DNA of 64,000 bases from the NCBI RefSeq assembly GCF_000004195.4, contig NC_030681.2, positions 28,844,982 through 28,908,981 on the forward strand, in the 5' to 3' direction. Origin of the DNA: Xenopus tropicalis. Lineage: Eukaryota; Chordata; Amphibia; Anura; Pipidae. The position numbers were made by a program, and so were the translations under genes. This document shows positions 35,436 through 47,405 of this stretch, piece by piece; position 1 is the stretch's first letter; each line of letters opens with the position of its first letter. The notes beneath the pieces are model-generated. The model was not told the origin of the DNA and searched no databases. It saw nothing but the letters and a program-made list of their open reading frames with translations.

Positions 35436-36426
35436 ATCTATTTAAATGTTTAAGAAGATAATAGATTAAGAAGCCACAATATCTAATGTTTTCCTGTAGG
35501 ATTACTATCCATTCAATCTTTGTAGATTTTACTTTACTGAAACCACATATTTATCATATGGATTCAATCAAATACATGTGATAATGTTGTTGCCTTCAGG
35601 GAAGCAACCCCTCAGAACCCCAAAAGATCAGATGGTCTAATCCATAATAGGCTATGGGTAATGTTATATATTTTTATGTTTTTCATTTGATTTGAGCAAT
35701 ATTAGAAAAATGTAGGTTCTGATCAATAACTCTTTCACTGAAGAGCAATTTCTCTAAAGATGATTTTTTAATCATTAAATTTGGATAGATCAATAACCAA
35801 TCAATTCAATTTCTAATGGCTTGATCGCTGCAGTAATAACAACCACTGATGTTTATTGGTTAATCTCAGTGGATCATTTAAGGGCAAATCATTGAAATAG
35901 CATTTGATGCATACATACTCTATATATCTCATTAATGTTACTCGCTTTTTAGCGACAATAGGAGAAAAAAAGGGACACAAATGATTCCTCTCTCTATCTT
36001 CAGCAAGGCCACAGAGTGGAGAAGGCGGAATTTATATATAAAAGGGTTCATACTGTATGTATATCATAAACTGCCTTGTGCTCACTTCAATTTGCATATA
36101 GATCTGTTTTTAGTATTCCTTTGTTACAGACATGATCCATTAATATCAATGTGTACAAGACTCAATGATGTAGGCAGCTTATGAATCTAAAACTGCTCGG
36201 CTCTATGATCATAGAAAAGTGAACCTGTTTTTGTTATCTGTCCTGTGTGGGTTAGATGCAGTCCTGTCAATCAAATGGCAATAATAAACATTGATAACAG
36301 TAGAAAACCTCTTACATTATTGCTTGTGAGTAAAGAGAGGGCAACTGGCTGCCCCTAACAAAAATAATGGAAAATATATAATATATCTCAACATGCATGA
36401 CTACTGCATGAAACAGTCAAGATTCT
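35434..36426. other. unassigned sequence
   Basis: No gene or nameable repeat. Confidence 0.4.
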
Positions 36427-36910
36427 TTAAAGTAGAACTAATGCTTATAAAATGTTGTACATTATGTTTTGTGCTTCTGTACCAGCCCAAGGCAACCTCA
36501 GCCCTTTAGCAGGAAGATCTGTGCCCCCAAATATGCCCCAGTAGCCCCCCATCTTCTTTTCTGCCGATTCACTGCACATGCTCTGTGCTGCTGTCAGTTA
36601 CTGAGCTTAGGGGCCGATGCACAATATACTGTATATATAGAATATAAAAGTCACCATATAAAGCTGATTAGAAATTTATTCAGATTGTTATTGCATGGCC
36701 CTAATATTAACTTTTCAACAGCTGCCCAGACCACACTGAGCATGTGCAGTGTCACTGACACTCCCAACAAAATCCAAGATTGTAACCCCCTGTTACAACT
36801 TTGAAGGCTGGGATCATTGCTGTTATAATGATTCTGGAACTTAAGGTCAGTAAATAAAATACGGCATCTTCGACAACATACAACATCTATTTTATTTCTT
36901 GCCGCTTTAA
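36427..36910. mobile_element. T2-type MITE ('TTAAAGTAGAACTAA')
   Basis: TTAA at 36427-36430 and 36907-36910. The body includes GTTGTACATTATGTTTTG, CAGCCCAAGGCAACCTCAGC and CTGAGCATGTGCAGTGTCAC, a very common frog family. The 111-codon open frame inside is repeat sequence, not a gene. Confidence 0.85.
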
Positions 36911-37687
36911 TGTTGCCAGCTGGCTAACTATAACATTTAAATATTTGTAGTAATATTCAGTTCATTTACACATATAAGAACATAAAAATGAACTTATACT
37001 CTATTATTTATTTACCCCATTATTTATACTCTGATATAAAACATATTCAAATCTTTTGTTTTTACCTGATGTCTTTACCTGTGGGGTAAGATAGTAGCTT
37101 TGTGGAAGTGTTGTATCGGCTACTAACGACTTGTGGGAATTGATAATGTATTATAAAAATGCTACTATTCCTTCTTTCACATTACTATAATATTCTCATT
37201 TCCTTCCACACACCAAAAACATAAAGGCATAGCAATTGGCTCCTAATGAAACTGAATTGTGTTCTTTGTAAATGTGTTAGGGGACCAAGACTGTAAGCTC
37301 TGGGGCCCAAACTGATGGGAATGATGCACAATCTCTATAAAGTGCTGTGTTAACACAATGGTGATATAATGAAAGTACTAATATCTTAGGAACTAAATGC
37401 AGGACTGGCAAGAGAAGGAATTGGAAAAATAGCGGTACAATCCTTTAGAAGCAATTCTTTTTGCTAGGAGAATATTATATTTATACTGATTTGATTTTCA
37501 CTGGCCAGTGCAAATTTGACTTTAATTTGATGCCTGACTGTAATTTTCCTGATATTTTTCAACATTATGGAACGTTTTCTTAGACGAGCAATGCCCGTTT
37601 TTGAGTCTGCCAGGAGATATTCTGTGAGCCTCATCTACATAGAGTGCCCACCTGTGAATGGCAATAACAAGTTACCTATATTAGTAA
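36911..37687. other. unassigned sequence with SINE-like tail at 37195-37370
   Basis: AATTGGCTCCTAATG, ACTGTAAGCTCTGGGG and TATAAAGTGCTGTGTTAAC (37195-37370) match the 3' half of the repeat at 20161-20401. The remainder is unassigned. Confidence 0.5.
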
Positions 37688-37875
37688 AGCTGGCCATACA
37701 TTTTAAGATCATTTGAAGAGGTCTTTCCCAGAATTGCCCAACTATAGTCAGCGATATCAGGTGATCGGATAACAACCACAGGGATACAGGGCATTGGGGC
37801 AAGGGCCGCATTAATGAGCCAAATCGGTCTTTGATCCGATGGAAAAATTGAACCTGCCCGATAGACATCTGTGCT
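37688..37875. mobile_element. 'tggccatacat' MITE fragment
   Basis: CTGGCCATACATTTTAAG, GATCGGATAACAACCACAG and TTGATCCGATGG are typical of the family that forms the hairpins at 41.1-42.0 kb. No clean ends. Confidence 0.5.
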
Positions 37876-38708
37876 ATAAAGGGCAGATAAGCTTTTGAAT
37901 CATTCTAAAGAGCCTGAATCAGCAGCTGAACTCTGCCGGTAAGTGTGTATGTCTGTAAATAAGGAGGTTACCTATTTATGTTATGTAGTCTTGTACATAA
38001 ATTTACTTTGGTAAGTGATAGGGTTACCATCTCACTTATTGAGTACACATGCTGCAAGTTGGATCTATGACTACACTGATACTGGTTAAGATCTAAAAAG
38101 CTGAGAATTCTTCTTACTCAGAAGAAATTGTTGTCATTGCCTTTACAGTGATGCATTGTATGAATTATGCCCAGTGATACCAACGGAAGGTTTACTATTG
38201 CCTGAAATTATCAAATAAATAATAAAATATGAAATATTATGTAAACAAGTATATACATGGAATATAGATTTTAATTTAAATAATGCTTGAATGGAGAAAA
38301 CCATTTACTGGCCCTTGTGACTATTTCTGTTACTGCTGTGGCAAACAGCAGAACTCCTGTCTTGCTCTATAGGAGGGAATATAGAGATACCTTCAGGATC
38401 AGAGCCACTTCCCACAAGAGAAAGTAGGATCAATTACCCTTTATCTGAAACGGTCATTAACATTTACTTACACTGCCCCCAGGAGATACCTGTAGCTGAC
38501 TAACAATGAGAGAGTGAAAGATAGAGTGCTTACATGTGGTAGAGTAAATGCAGTCAATGCAGTGAATTTTCAAAGCATTTAAATATACAAAATCTGAGCA
38601 AGTTATTTCAGGTCTGACTGACATTGCATCTACTGTATTGCCATTCATGGTAAAGCTGCCCCTTAGTGGTCTGCCTTGAAAAATACTCTCCTTACCCATT
38701 TTAGCGGT
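37876..38708. other. unassigned sequence
   Basis: No gene or nameable repeat. Confidence 0.4.
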
Positions 38709-39158
38709 TTAATGGTAAAGGAGAAAGAACGGCTAATAAAGAGTTAATCTCAAGCTGCAGTCATACCTTCAGTTCTCTCAATAGTGCCCTTAAGTCTCCC
38801 CATATTTATCCTGTTCAGATGATCAGAAGCCAAACAGGAAGGAAAAACGCTGAGCTGTGTAATGAAAGTTCCCATGATGCCTCACTCCTGCACAGACACC
38901 CAGACCTAGCGAACATGCTCAGTTAGTTAGACTTTGAGTCAGCTTCCTGCTGATTGGCTCAGATCCGCATTCTTGAGGGAGGGGAGAGCAGGAGATAGGA
39001 GAGAGCAGAGAGCAGAGAGTCTGTGGCACATGAATTACAGACACAAGAAATCTTTTTTCAGAGAAGTCAGTGCAGCATTTCTGTGAGTGCTTATGGCTGT
39101 ATTTACATAGACCTTTTTGATAAAGCTTACTTAGTTTTTACCTTTCTTTCTCCTTTAA
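38709..39158 (+). mobile_element. T2-type MITE, uninterrupted copy
   Basis: TTAA at 38709-38712 and 39155-39158. The blocks CTAATAAAGAGTTAATCTC, GATGATCAGAAGCC and GATAAAGCTTACTTAG match 56300-57279. At 38790-38793 it keeps the single TTAA in GTGCCCTTAAGTCTCCC that is split in the other copy. Confidence 0.9.
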
Positions 39159-40748
39159 CTCTTTCCTAATAAGGAGATTTAATAGTTCAGCATTGTGCAT
39201 AGTCCTAGACCATTCTGTAACTAAAGCTCCCATAAATGCTATCCAGTGTCATGTGTGATCCTTGCCAGTAGAATATTCCTGTCTCGTTTGACAAATATCT
39301 GACTATGGGGCGTGTTTACTAAGACCTCATTCTGCAATTCAGTAAACTTCACTAAATGAACCCGATAATAGTAACATCACAAATAACTTTATAAAAATGA
39401 TTCACTTGCAATTTAAATTTTAAGGTTGAGGTGAATACAATAAATGAGTCTTAAGTTATTGTACAACTTAGTTTACTAAATATGACTGGATCCTTTGACC
39501 TTCTTTATGTCAAGATTTATATTTTATAAAGCAAATGGCTTATCATTTTGTACCCCCTATTCTACTAGATTTTGTAGATGGCAAAGGTGCTTTTTTCCTA
39601 TGCCGTCACTTGGATCATGGAACAATACCACCCTACTGCCCCCATTTTCCCTACATAACCATGTAAAAAGTAGCCTTTCTGGTTAATTCAAATCCTGCAG
39701 GATTGTTTCCCAGCTCCGGAGGGTTTTAGCTCGAGAGTGCCTGGCTGTATGACTGAGTTGAGAGAGTATTACATGGTCTCCAACACACTCTGGCCAAGCA
39801 AGCGTCCACAGTCGCAATTTATCACAGCGCCCAGACACTGCAAAACAGTTCTCGGAGAAAAAAGAGAACAATTAATGAACAAAGCCTTGCTCTGTGACCC
39901 CTCCAGGCCTCCAAGTACAACATGAAATATAGCGATTTAATAGGAAGTGAATGGAGTGGCCATAGATTATAGTAATGTTAAAAACCCTCACACACAAAAG
40001 CCAAATGAAACGAAACAGAGCAACCGGATATTCTGGTGGATTAATGCTTTTGTGCAAACGATTCTCCCTTATATTTGTTTCCACTAATGATCATTTGTAG
40101 AAAACATATAAAAAGCTCCAAGCTGTTTTACAATGAGGTAATTGCTTCATGAGACAACTTGCGTTTCTTTTATTGCTTAAGCAGCCAGAGAAACCAAACA
40201 ATTAAAACCTTAGCAAAATTTTTCTTTGTGTGATTTTCTGTTTGACGTCTGCTATGGAGGCATCTCTCTGTGTTCAACCATCTTTTATTTCATTTAGAAA
40301 TTGTCACCATACGGGATATCTCTTGATCTACCCCCGAATTCCACTAAGACGTTCACATAAATTGTGCATTTGTTTTCCCCTCTTATCTTGGCACTTTAAT
40401 TTGGAAACTTTCATTTGGAAACTGGCAAAATGATGTGTCTCACTAGCAATGCCCCTTGTTATATGTATCACTGGTTTGCAATGATGTGATTTTTATATTT
40501 GGCTTTAGGCCTGATTCATAATAGTCCATTTTTTAAGTGTATTTTCCATTTCCCATAAACAGTGAGTTTTGCATGGCAGCAGAGCTTGTATGGGCCCAGG
40601 ACATTCCTTTTCTGCATATAATATATTTATAAATATGTGATGCTTAAATACTGTCTATATTGTATTTGCAAAAGCAACATCACTCCTAGTGGCTGAATTT
40701 ACAGCATATTTATTATTCAAATTTTATAAAAAATATCTTAGCTGAGAT
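39159..40748. other. unassigned sequence; 39770-40220 repeat-poor
   Basis: No gene recognised. 39300-39490 holds a decayed MITE-like patch (GTGTTTACTAAGACC, TAGTTTACTAAATATG). 39770-40220 has no repeat words and includes GAACAATTAATGAAC and CTAATGATCATTTG cores; possibly a conserved non-coding element. Confidence 0.3.
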
Positions 40749-41010
40749 CAGGGTCGGACTGGGGGATCTGGGACCCACAGCGCCTGCCACCTCAGGGCCT
40801 CCAGCCCCGGTTGTGAAGTTCTCCACATGGAATAACTGACGCCACATTGCCCCCCCCCATGTCCCTTCTACTTCTCTCTTGGAGCTGTAGTGGGGGGGGG
40901 GGGTTAAGAGGGAGCACCCATAGTTTCAGGCGTAGTGTGGGTCTGGGATGTAGGGCCCACTGGGTTTTTTCCTAGTGTCCCGACAGCCCTGTCTGACCAT
41001 CCTAGAGATA
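40749..41010. mobile_element. decayed hAT MITE related to 21614-21832
   Basis: Left end CAGGGTCGGACTGGGGG is clear. The interior is G/C-rich, with runs of C (40850-40858) and G (40892-40901). The right end is eroded near CCCTGTCTGACC. Confidence 0.65.
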
Positions 41011-41094
41011 TACTATATAACAGTTTACACTCACTGCAATGGGATACAAAGATAAAGTTCATATAAAAAGCTATTTTCTCTCCAGTGACTGACT

Positions 41095-41370
41095 AAAGGG
41101 GAGAGCAGAGCGGCCTGGCCGACCGATATCTGGCCTGAAATTGGCCAGATCTCGATCGGCCAGGTTAGAAAATCCGGTCGGATCGGGGACCGCATCGGCC
41201 GATGCGGTCCCCGATCCGACTGCCCCATTGCCGCCCACATAATCCGATCGTTTGGCCCCAGGGCCAAACGATCGGATTATTTTTTTTTTTACCTAAATGC
41301 CCCCTGATGTCGCCCACCCGTAGGTGGGGATATCGGGGGAAGATCTGCTCGTGTATGGCCACCTTAAGTC
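41095..41370. mobile_element. 'tggccaccttaag' MITE with two strong palindromes
   Basis: Contains a perfect 44-bp palindrome (41177-41220, centre ATCGGCCGAT) and a second palindrome with 20-bp arms and a 2-nt CA loop (41239-41280, arms ATAATCCGATCGTTTGGCCC). It ends GTGTATGGCCACCTTAAG. No coding capacity; open frames on both strands follow from the symmetry. Confidence 0.8.
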
Positions 41371-41614
41371 TTACTTGCAAACAAGGGAGTACTTGTGCTT
41401 TCAAATCTGGGAACACAATTGTTTGGCATGATCTGAAATGAGGAGATCATGGCCACCAAAATGGTTTATAATGGAAATCCATTAGGAGAGGACAACATGA
41501 ACACTCCAATGTGGGCTTGCCTGATGAGATTTTCTAACCTGCCCAATAAATATCTGGCTGATTGTCTGACTGATATGTGTCAGGCAACCTGTCAGGAGGA
41601 TCTCATACACAGAC
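41371..41614. other. unassigned spacer
   Basis: Nothing recognised beyond a few MITE-like words. Confidence 0.35.
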
Positions 41615-42039
41615 CAATAAAGGTGGCCACACACAGCGGTTTTCGATTTGCACGAAAGATCGTTCCCACCCTCCACAGACGTTTAGGGCTGAATCGTCAG
41701 ATATGGAGGTAGGAACAATAGGATTTCTACCTCCTTCTGCCGATTCAGCCCTGAATGTAGATTTTGCTAGGGCGCCTTCAATGGCTGATTGGCGAGTCGA
41801 CCGATATCTGCAGCCTTTTGCCGAGTCGCCATACACGCACTGAATATTGTACGAAACAAGGTTTTGTACAATATCATCGGTGCGTGTTAGGCCACCTTAA
41901 GCTGTGAACTTGCTTATTGGTCTAAAACAAGTTCACAGCTTAAGGTGGCCTAACACACACCGATGATATTGTACAAAACCTCGTTTTGTACAATATTCAG
42001 TGCGTGTATGGCGACTTGGCAAAAGGCTGCAGATATCGG
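41615..42039. mobile_element. 'ggtggccacacac' foldback element with giant hairpin
   Basis: Starts AAGGTGGCCACACACAGCG. It includes a small hairpin at 41695-41752 (AGGGCTGAATCG / CGATTCAGCCCT) and then an inverted repeat with 112-bp arms (41801-41912 and 41928-42039) around a 15-nt loop (41913-41927). I count four mismatches across 112 positions. Each arm itself holds the CCATACACGCACTGAATATT hairpin module. Confidence 0.9.
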
Positions 42040-42120
42040 CTGTATGCTGTTTTAGAGTGGCGAAGTTGGCAGCCTTTTTTAGGCCATGTGACACACCTTT
42101 GTGGAGTATAAGAGACCCTA

Positions 42121-42240
42121 GGGCAGTGGTTGACAGTCCTTACTTTGCATCCTCAAGGAACTTTTTTCATGCTTGTGTGGTTTACCAACACTTTTTACAT
42201 CTGATTGTGGTTCATGAGTTAAAAAAGGCTGGGCATCCCT
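42121..42240. mobile_element. short hAT-type MITE (copy 3 of the 3362 family)
   Basis: GCAGTGGTTGACAG at the left and AAAAAAGGCTGGGCATCCCTG at the right, with TTTTTTCATGCTTGTGTGG between, is an internally deleted relative of 3362-3670. Confidence 0.7.
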
Positions 42241-42357
42241 GGTCTAACCCCTTCCAGCCTGGTTCCAGCCCCCTCGCAAAGTATAATAATATCAGTGTAT
42301 CAGCTATTTAGCCACAATGCCAAAAACATCTAGGACAGGAAATATGTTTTGACTCCA

Positions 42358-43469
42358 TGGGGCAGATTTATCAAAGTCCGAATGGGTACGATTAACAAAA
42401 ATTCGTAGTATTTTTTCTGAAGTTTAGAACTGTTTGTACTGTTAACGATAATATCGTTAAAAAAGTATGACTTTTTCGTGATCCGTTTGTTATTGCACAA
42501 AAAAAATTGCATTTTTCGTTCTTTGCGCAACAATAACGAATGTTTCGGAATTTATTCAAGCTTTGGTATCGTGACTATCTTTTGGCCAGGTTGGAGCTGC
42601 TGAGTGCTATTGAGTCCTATGGGAGGCTTTCCTTGGGCCAGGTTGGAGCTGCAGAGTGCCATTGAGCCCTATGGGAGACTTTCCTTGGGCCAGGTTGGAG
42701 CTGCAGAGTGCCATTGAGCCCTATGGGAGACTTTCCTTGGGCCAGGTTGGAGCTGCAGAGTGCCATTGAGCCCTTTCCTTGGGCCAGGTTGGAGCTGCAG
42801 GGCCAGGTTGGAGCTGCAGGGTGCCATTGAGCCCTATGGGAGACTTTCCTTGGGCCGGGTTGGAGCTGCAGAGTGCCATTGAGCCCTATGGGAGACTTTC
42901 CTTGGGCCGGGTTGGAGCTGCAGAGTGCCATTGAGCCCTATGGGAGACTTTCCTTGGGCCGGGTTGGAGCTGCAGAGTGCCATTGAGCCCTATGGGAGAC
43001 TTTCCTTGGGCCGGGTTGGAGCTGCAGAGTGCCATTGAGCCCTATGGGAGACTTTCCTTGGGCCGGGTTGGAGCTGCAGAGTGCCATTGAGCCCTATGGG
43101 AGACTTTCCTTGGGCCGGGTTGGAGCTGCAGAGTGCCATTGAGCCCTATGGGAGACTTTCCTTGGGCCGGGTCGGAGCTGCAGAGTGCCATTGAGCCCTA
43201 TGGGAGACTTTCCTTGGGCCAGGTTGGAGCTGCAGAGTGCCATTGAGCCCTATGGGAGACTTTCCTTGGGCCGGGTTGGAGCTGCAGAGTGCTATTGAGT
43301 CAGAAAGGGTTTCGCAACGCTTACGATCGTTCGGATCCAAAAATTTAGTGACTTTCGGATCACGACCGTGATACAAATTTTCGCACAATTAACGCACGTC
43401 GTATTTACTCAGAATTTTTGCCAATCGTACTATTAAACATCCGAAATTCGGACTGATAAATCTGCCCCA
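42358..43469. mobile_element. foldback MITE (copy B) with 52-bp tandem array
   Basis: TGGGGCAGATTTATCA and TGATAAATCTGCCCCA are inverted ends, continued inward by AAGTCCGAAT / TTCGGAC. Outside the array the interior is CGA/TCG-rich, as in copy A (111-639). A 52-bp unit has expanded to about 14 copies in the centre. The open frames on the minus strand (104 and 80 codons) are array translations. Confidence 0.9.
42583..43300. repeat. about 14 x 52-bp tandem repeat
   Basis: GGGCCGGGTTGGAGCTGCAG recurs every 52 bp (for example 42852 and 42904). One stretch near 42770-42830 has shortened units, as expected of unequal exchange or slippage. CAGGTT versus CGGGTT variants cluster: the first units are CAGG and most later ones CGGG. 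Confidence 0.95.
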
Positions 43470-46400
43470 TAGTCTTGCTTTATTTGACCTTGAAGGCTTT
43501 GAATCTCCCCCTAACTCAGGCCGAGCCCCCACCACTGCTTCAAACCACCCCCCGAGCGGCCAGGCCCATGATTTGAGTACTCTCCTTCTTTGGCCATTTA
43601 TGTCCCTTTTCAGTTGCACCATTGACATGACATCATGTCTCCTGTACTGTTAGAGCATGCACCATTTGACTTTTTGCAGTGGGATTATAAACAAAATAGA
43701 AGACATTAGTGAAAAGGAATCTTGTGGTCAGCTTGTCATACAGACAGTGGTTACTTAGGGAAAACTAAAACTGCAAGCAGCAGTAGTTGAACTTGAAAAA
43801 ACAAAGCAAAGAGAAAAAAAATATACATTTAATTCTCAATATTTACACTAGGAGAAATTAATAGTGGAAAAACAACAAACATATAGTGGCCTTTAAAGGG
43901 TGGATAAAGGAAAGTAAAGTTTTACTAATTCATTGAGACAATTTTGCCTTTAAATATCTCCATTAATCCCATAATGAGGCTCTACTGTAAAAACTGTCAA
44001 ATCGATTGTTTTTATGTCCTGGCTATTAATGAAATTCTCCAAGCCAAGGCAAAGAATATTTTGTTTTCTTTATGCATTGTCTCTTCCAGAATTGTAAGGC
44101 ATGTGCAATTGCTTAGTGGCATGTTTCCTCCCAAGCTGTTGGAGAGAAGCAGGCCTTCCACACGGCTGTTCATTCTCTCTGTTTATTATCGTTCCTGTTT
44201 CAACTCCTAAACAATCCTGTCGTGCCCTCTCAGATGGGTTTTCTTGTTTAAGTTTCAGATTTTGTTTTGGAGAAGTGAGTAGCTACATGTTTGAGGAGCT
44301 TTGTACTGCTTCATGTTCAAACGGAGGCAATCCTCGCAGAGCTTTGTCATTTGATGGTAAATCTTTTGATAATTATTGGTACTGACAGCAAGAAGAAAAG
44401 CCCCTTCCATCCCACTGTAGTTCAAGTTTGCCAGAAACTGGGCCTCTGCTTTTGTGCATTTGCATCAGTGGATGGTGCCGTGTATCATGCCTTTGTACTG
44501 TGGGTGCTTCAGGGACGTTAGTGGATTTTTTAATGTCACCTCCACCCTATTACAGCCTTATCTCTGCTTATCAGGTTGGCAAGTAAGGTTTTCCTGATTT
44601 GACCACCCACATGCTGGGCCTTGAGATCGGCCTTGATTGGATCTACCCCCCATGGTAAAAATCAGATGCCAATATATGCCTATACAGAACTATCAGGAAG
44701 GGGACTGCATCAATGGCCCAATGCTGGATTTTCTAACTTAGTTTTCTATACTTCCTGCCTCACCGACAGATATTGTTGGGCAGATATCTATTGCATAATT
44801 GTAATGAAGCCATACACACTAGATATATGCAGTTGAGGAGCTTACCCCATTTATTTAGACCACCATAGATCAATGTTTCTGCGGGGCACACCGTCCCATC
44901 GTCAGGATACAAAGCCAAGTGCATACCATGTATTTATAGCAAAACCAAACCCAGCCTCCCCTTACCACAGTTCCTCAATGTCTAATAAGTCCAATTGAAG
45001 ATATAGCCAAAAAGAGGCTTGGGAGGCAAACAGTGTCCATATTGACATAGTCCACCTTTGAGCACAATAATTATTCCATAATTAGGTGCTCAAGGTTTGC
45101 CACAAACAAAACAAAACAACTGTGAGAAAGTTAATATATAAAACTGCCTACTTATGTAAGATAAGCTCATTGCCAGCAGGGCTGTTACCTTTATATTTAA
45201 CCAATTTTCTATCCCAATGGCATTTCTTATTTGTGAAGGAAATGAGGGTTACTTGGAGGTATGAAATGACATTCCACTGAATGTGTGTGTATATACATTG
45301 TACAATAATCACAGGATAAAATAACTTCCAGGAGGATTCCTCTTCAAAATATATTTTTTCTGGAGTTGTTTGCCAGTAATATCCCACAGCTCTAGTTTCC
45401 TCAGGGTCAGTATATGCATAGAGTGATCCCCGAGCAGGTACATTGCTGGAATATGTGACTATACTCCTCCTTGTTGGACCAGTTCTGCCTCCATATGGTG
45501 GCCAGGTTAGGTTGGGGCCAGTTCTGCTGTATTCATTTCAAGATTGTATTCTCCCTTTTCACCAAAGCCGACACACACAAGTGATCAGATCAGAGACAGA
45601 GAGAGAGAAAATCAGCCATTCGTGTCAGCAGTTGCCTCCTCTTCTGTAACACAATTTGCTTTATGCTCGGGCTTTTGATGGCACATTACCGACCTGTCTC
45701 CCACATGTTTCTCTATCACAAGCATCTACAGTGTGTTGTTTACTTTTATATATTTCTATAGCCCATAAAGGGTTTCTAAGGTGTTATTCTGCCTGCTTTT
45801 CAAAGCCTTTAGACACAGCTTTAAAGATATTTTGCGGTATTAAACACCCTTTATAGCATCTGAATGCATAACTTTGTGCTGTTTAACCATTCTGAAGATC
45901 CGGCTGGCCAATCCCTAATAATTAGGAGCCACCTGGTGGTGACGTTGGTACAATGTAGATGAGCTGGGGGCTGTGAGAGTGACTGATCATCAAGTAACTT
46001 TACACATTTCCAGGTTCTGAATGAAATCTGTTGAGAATAATAATAAAAGAAGAAAGACGCTAGCACTGCCATCAGGCTGAATGAAGTCATATTTCATTGG
46101 TCTGCAGGCTGCACATTTGGCAGATGGCTGATGGATGCTGTGGTCTTCCCAGACCAGTAAATGTCAAAGCTATTAAAGTCTCCCCCCCCCCTCTTTTCAT
46201 ATCTTTATTAAAATGACTGAATTGCCTTCTAACTTCTGTAGCAAATCTGCTTACTGCAAATGGGGGCAATGGGAAAGTGCAACTTCTGAAGTGATTTAGC
46301 AGGGGCATTCAAATACATATTGCAATTGGTCCTTAGCAACTGGAAAGTAATTTGAAAATGCACAGGGAAATAAAGGAGACCATTTGCAAGGTGTTACTTT

Positions 46401-46472
46401 ATTCTGCAGCATGCTAAGTTAATTTAAAGGCAAACTATTTAAAACATATCGAGACGGGGAAACCAATTACAT
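43470..46472. other. unassigned sequence with small repeat fragments
   Basis: No gene supported. 44595-44850 shows words of the 'tggccatacac' MITE family. 44870-44930 (GCGGGGCACACCGTCCCATC) resembles a dispersed repeat. 43940-44390 and 46020-46300 lack repeat words and are possible conserved non-coding segments, by composition only. Confidence 0.35.
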
Positions 46473-46610
46473 TACATAGTTACATAGGGTTGAAAAAAGA
46501 CCATCAAGTTCAACCCTTCCAAGTAAACCCAGCACACACAAACCTATACTGACCTATCTATACTCTCACATACATAAACTATATATATACAAACATTAAT
46601 ACTAACTGGC
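46473..46610 (-). mobile_element. LINE 3' tail
   Basis: GTTACATAGGGTTGAAAAAA, CATCAAGTTCAACCCTTCC and CTATACTGACCTATC match the 3' part of the LINE at 13889-14800 in the same (minus) orientation. Only the tail was inserted. Confidence 0.8.
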
Positions 46611-46914
46611 TTTATAACTGGGTTGTAAGATTAAAACAATTATTTTTAAAGGGGAAGTTAAGACTCTCCAATATTACAGGTTCTGTTAGAATCCCCTAAA
46701 GTGAGAATCTTTTTAAGCTCTATGCTTTGAGAAGCAGAATATTCTATGCTGTTGAAATCACTACTGTCGCTGGCAGTGCTTTCTCCTCCAATCAGAAGCA
46801 CCTAAGAGTGAAATTAATATATTACAGAAATAGGAAAACATTGTTTTTTTAATTAATTATAATTGTGTCCTTCGCTGCTTAACTACAGAGCAAGTACACC
46901 GCATGGGGGGAGGC

Positions 46915-47405
46915 AGGTCTGCTTCCTCTGTAGAGGGGCTCCAGGGTCTGCTTTTTCTGTAGGGGGCTCCCAGGATCTGCCTCCTCTGTAGGGGGGCCCC
47001 AGGATCTGCCTCCTCTGTAGGGGGGACCCAGGATCTGCTTCCTCTATAGGGGGCCCCCAGGATCTGCTTCCTCTGTAGGGGGGCCCCAGGATCTGCTTCC
47101 TCTGTAGGGGGCCCCAGGATCTGCTTCCTCTGTAGGGGGCCCCCAGGATCTGCTTCCTCTATAGGGGGGCCCCAGGATCTGCTTCCTCTGTAGGGGGGCC
47201 CCAGGATCTGTTTTCTCTGTAGGGGGACCCCAGGATCTGCTTCCTCTGTAGGGGGCCCCAGAATCTGCCTTCTCTGTAGGGGGGCCCCAGGATCTGCTTT
47301 CTCTGAAGGAAGGCCCCAGGATCTGCTTCTTCTGCAGGGGGGCCCCAGGATCTGCCTTCTCTGTAGGGGGACCCCAGGATCTGCTTCCTCTGTAGGGGGG
47401 CCAAC
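46915..47405. repeat. about 16 x 30-bp minisatellite
   Basis: The unit is CAGGATCTGCTTCCTCTGTA plus GGGGGGCCC, 29-31 bp, with length variation in the G/C run. All minus-strand frames stay open (up to 188 codons of repeated GPPTEEADPG-like sequence). Unit length changes shift the frame, so I do not regard it as coding. Confidence 0.9.

Noticed and set aside
36469..36804. 111-codon Cys-rich frame as a small secreted protein
   Set aside because: It lies wholly within a TTAA-flanked T2 MITE that I recognise as a high-copy frog family.
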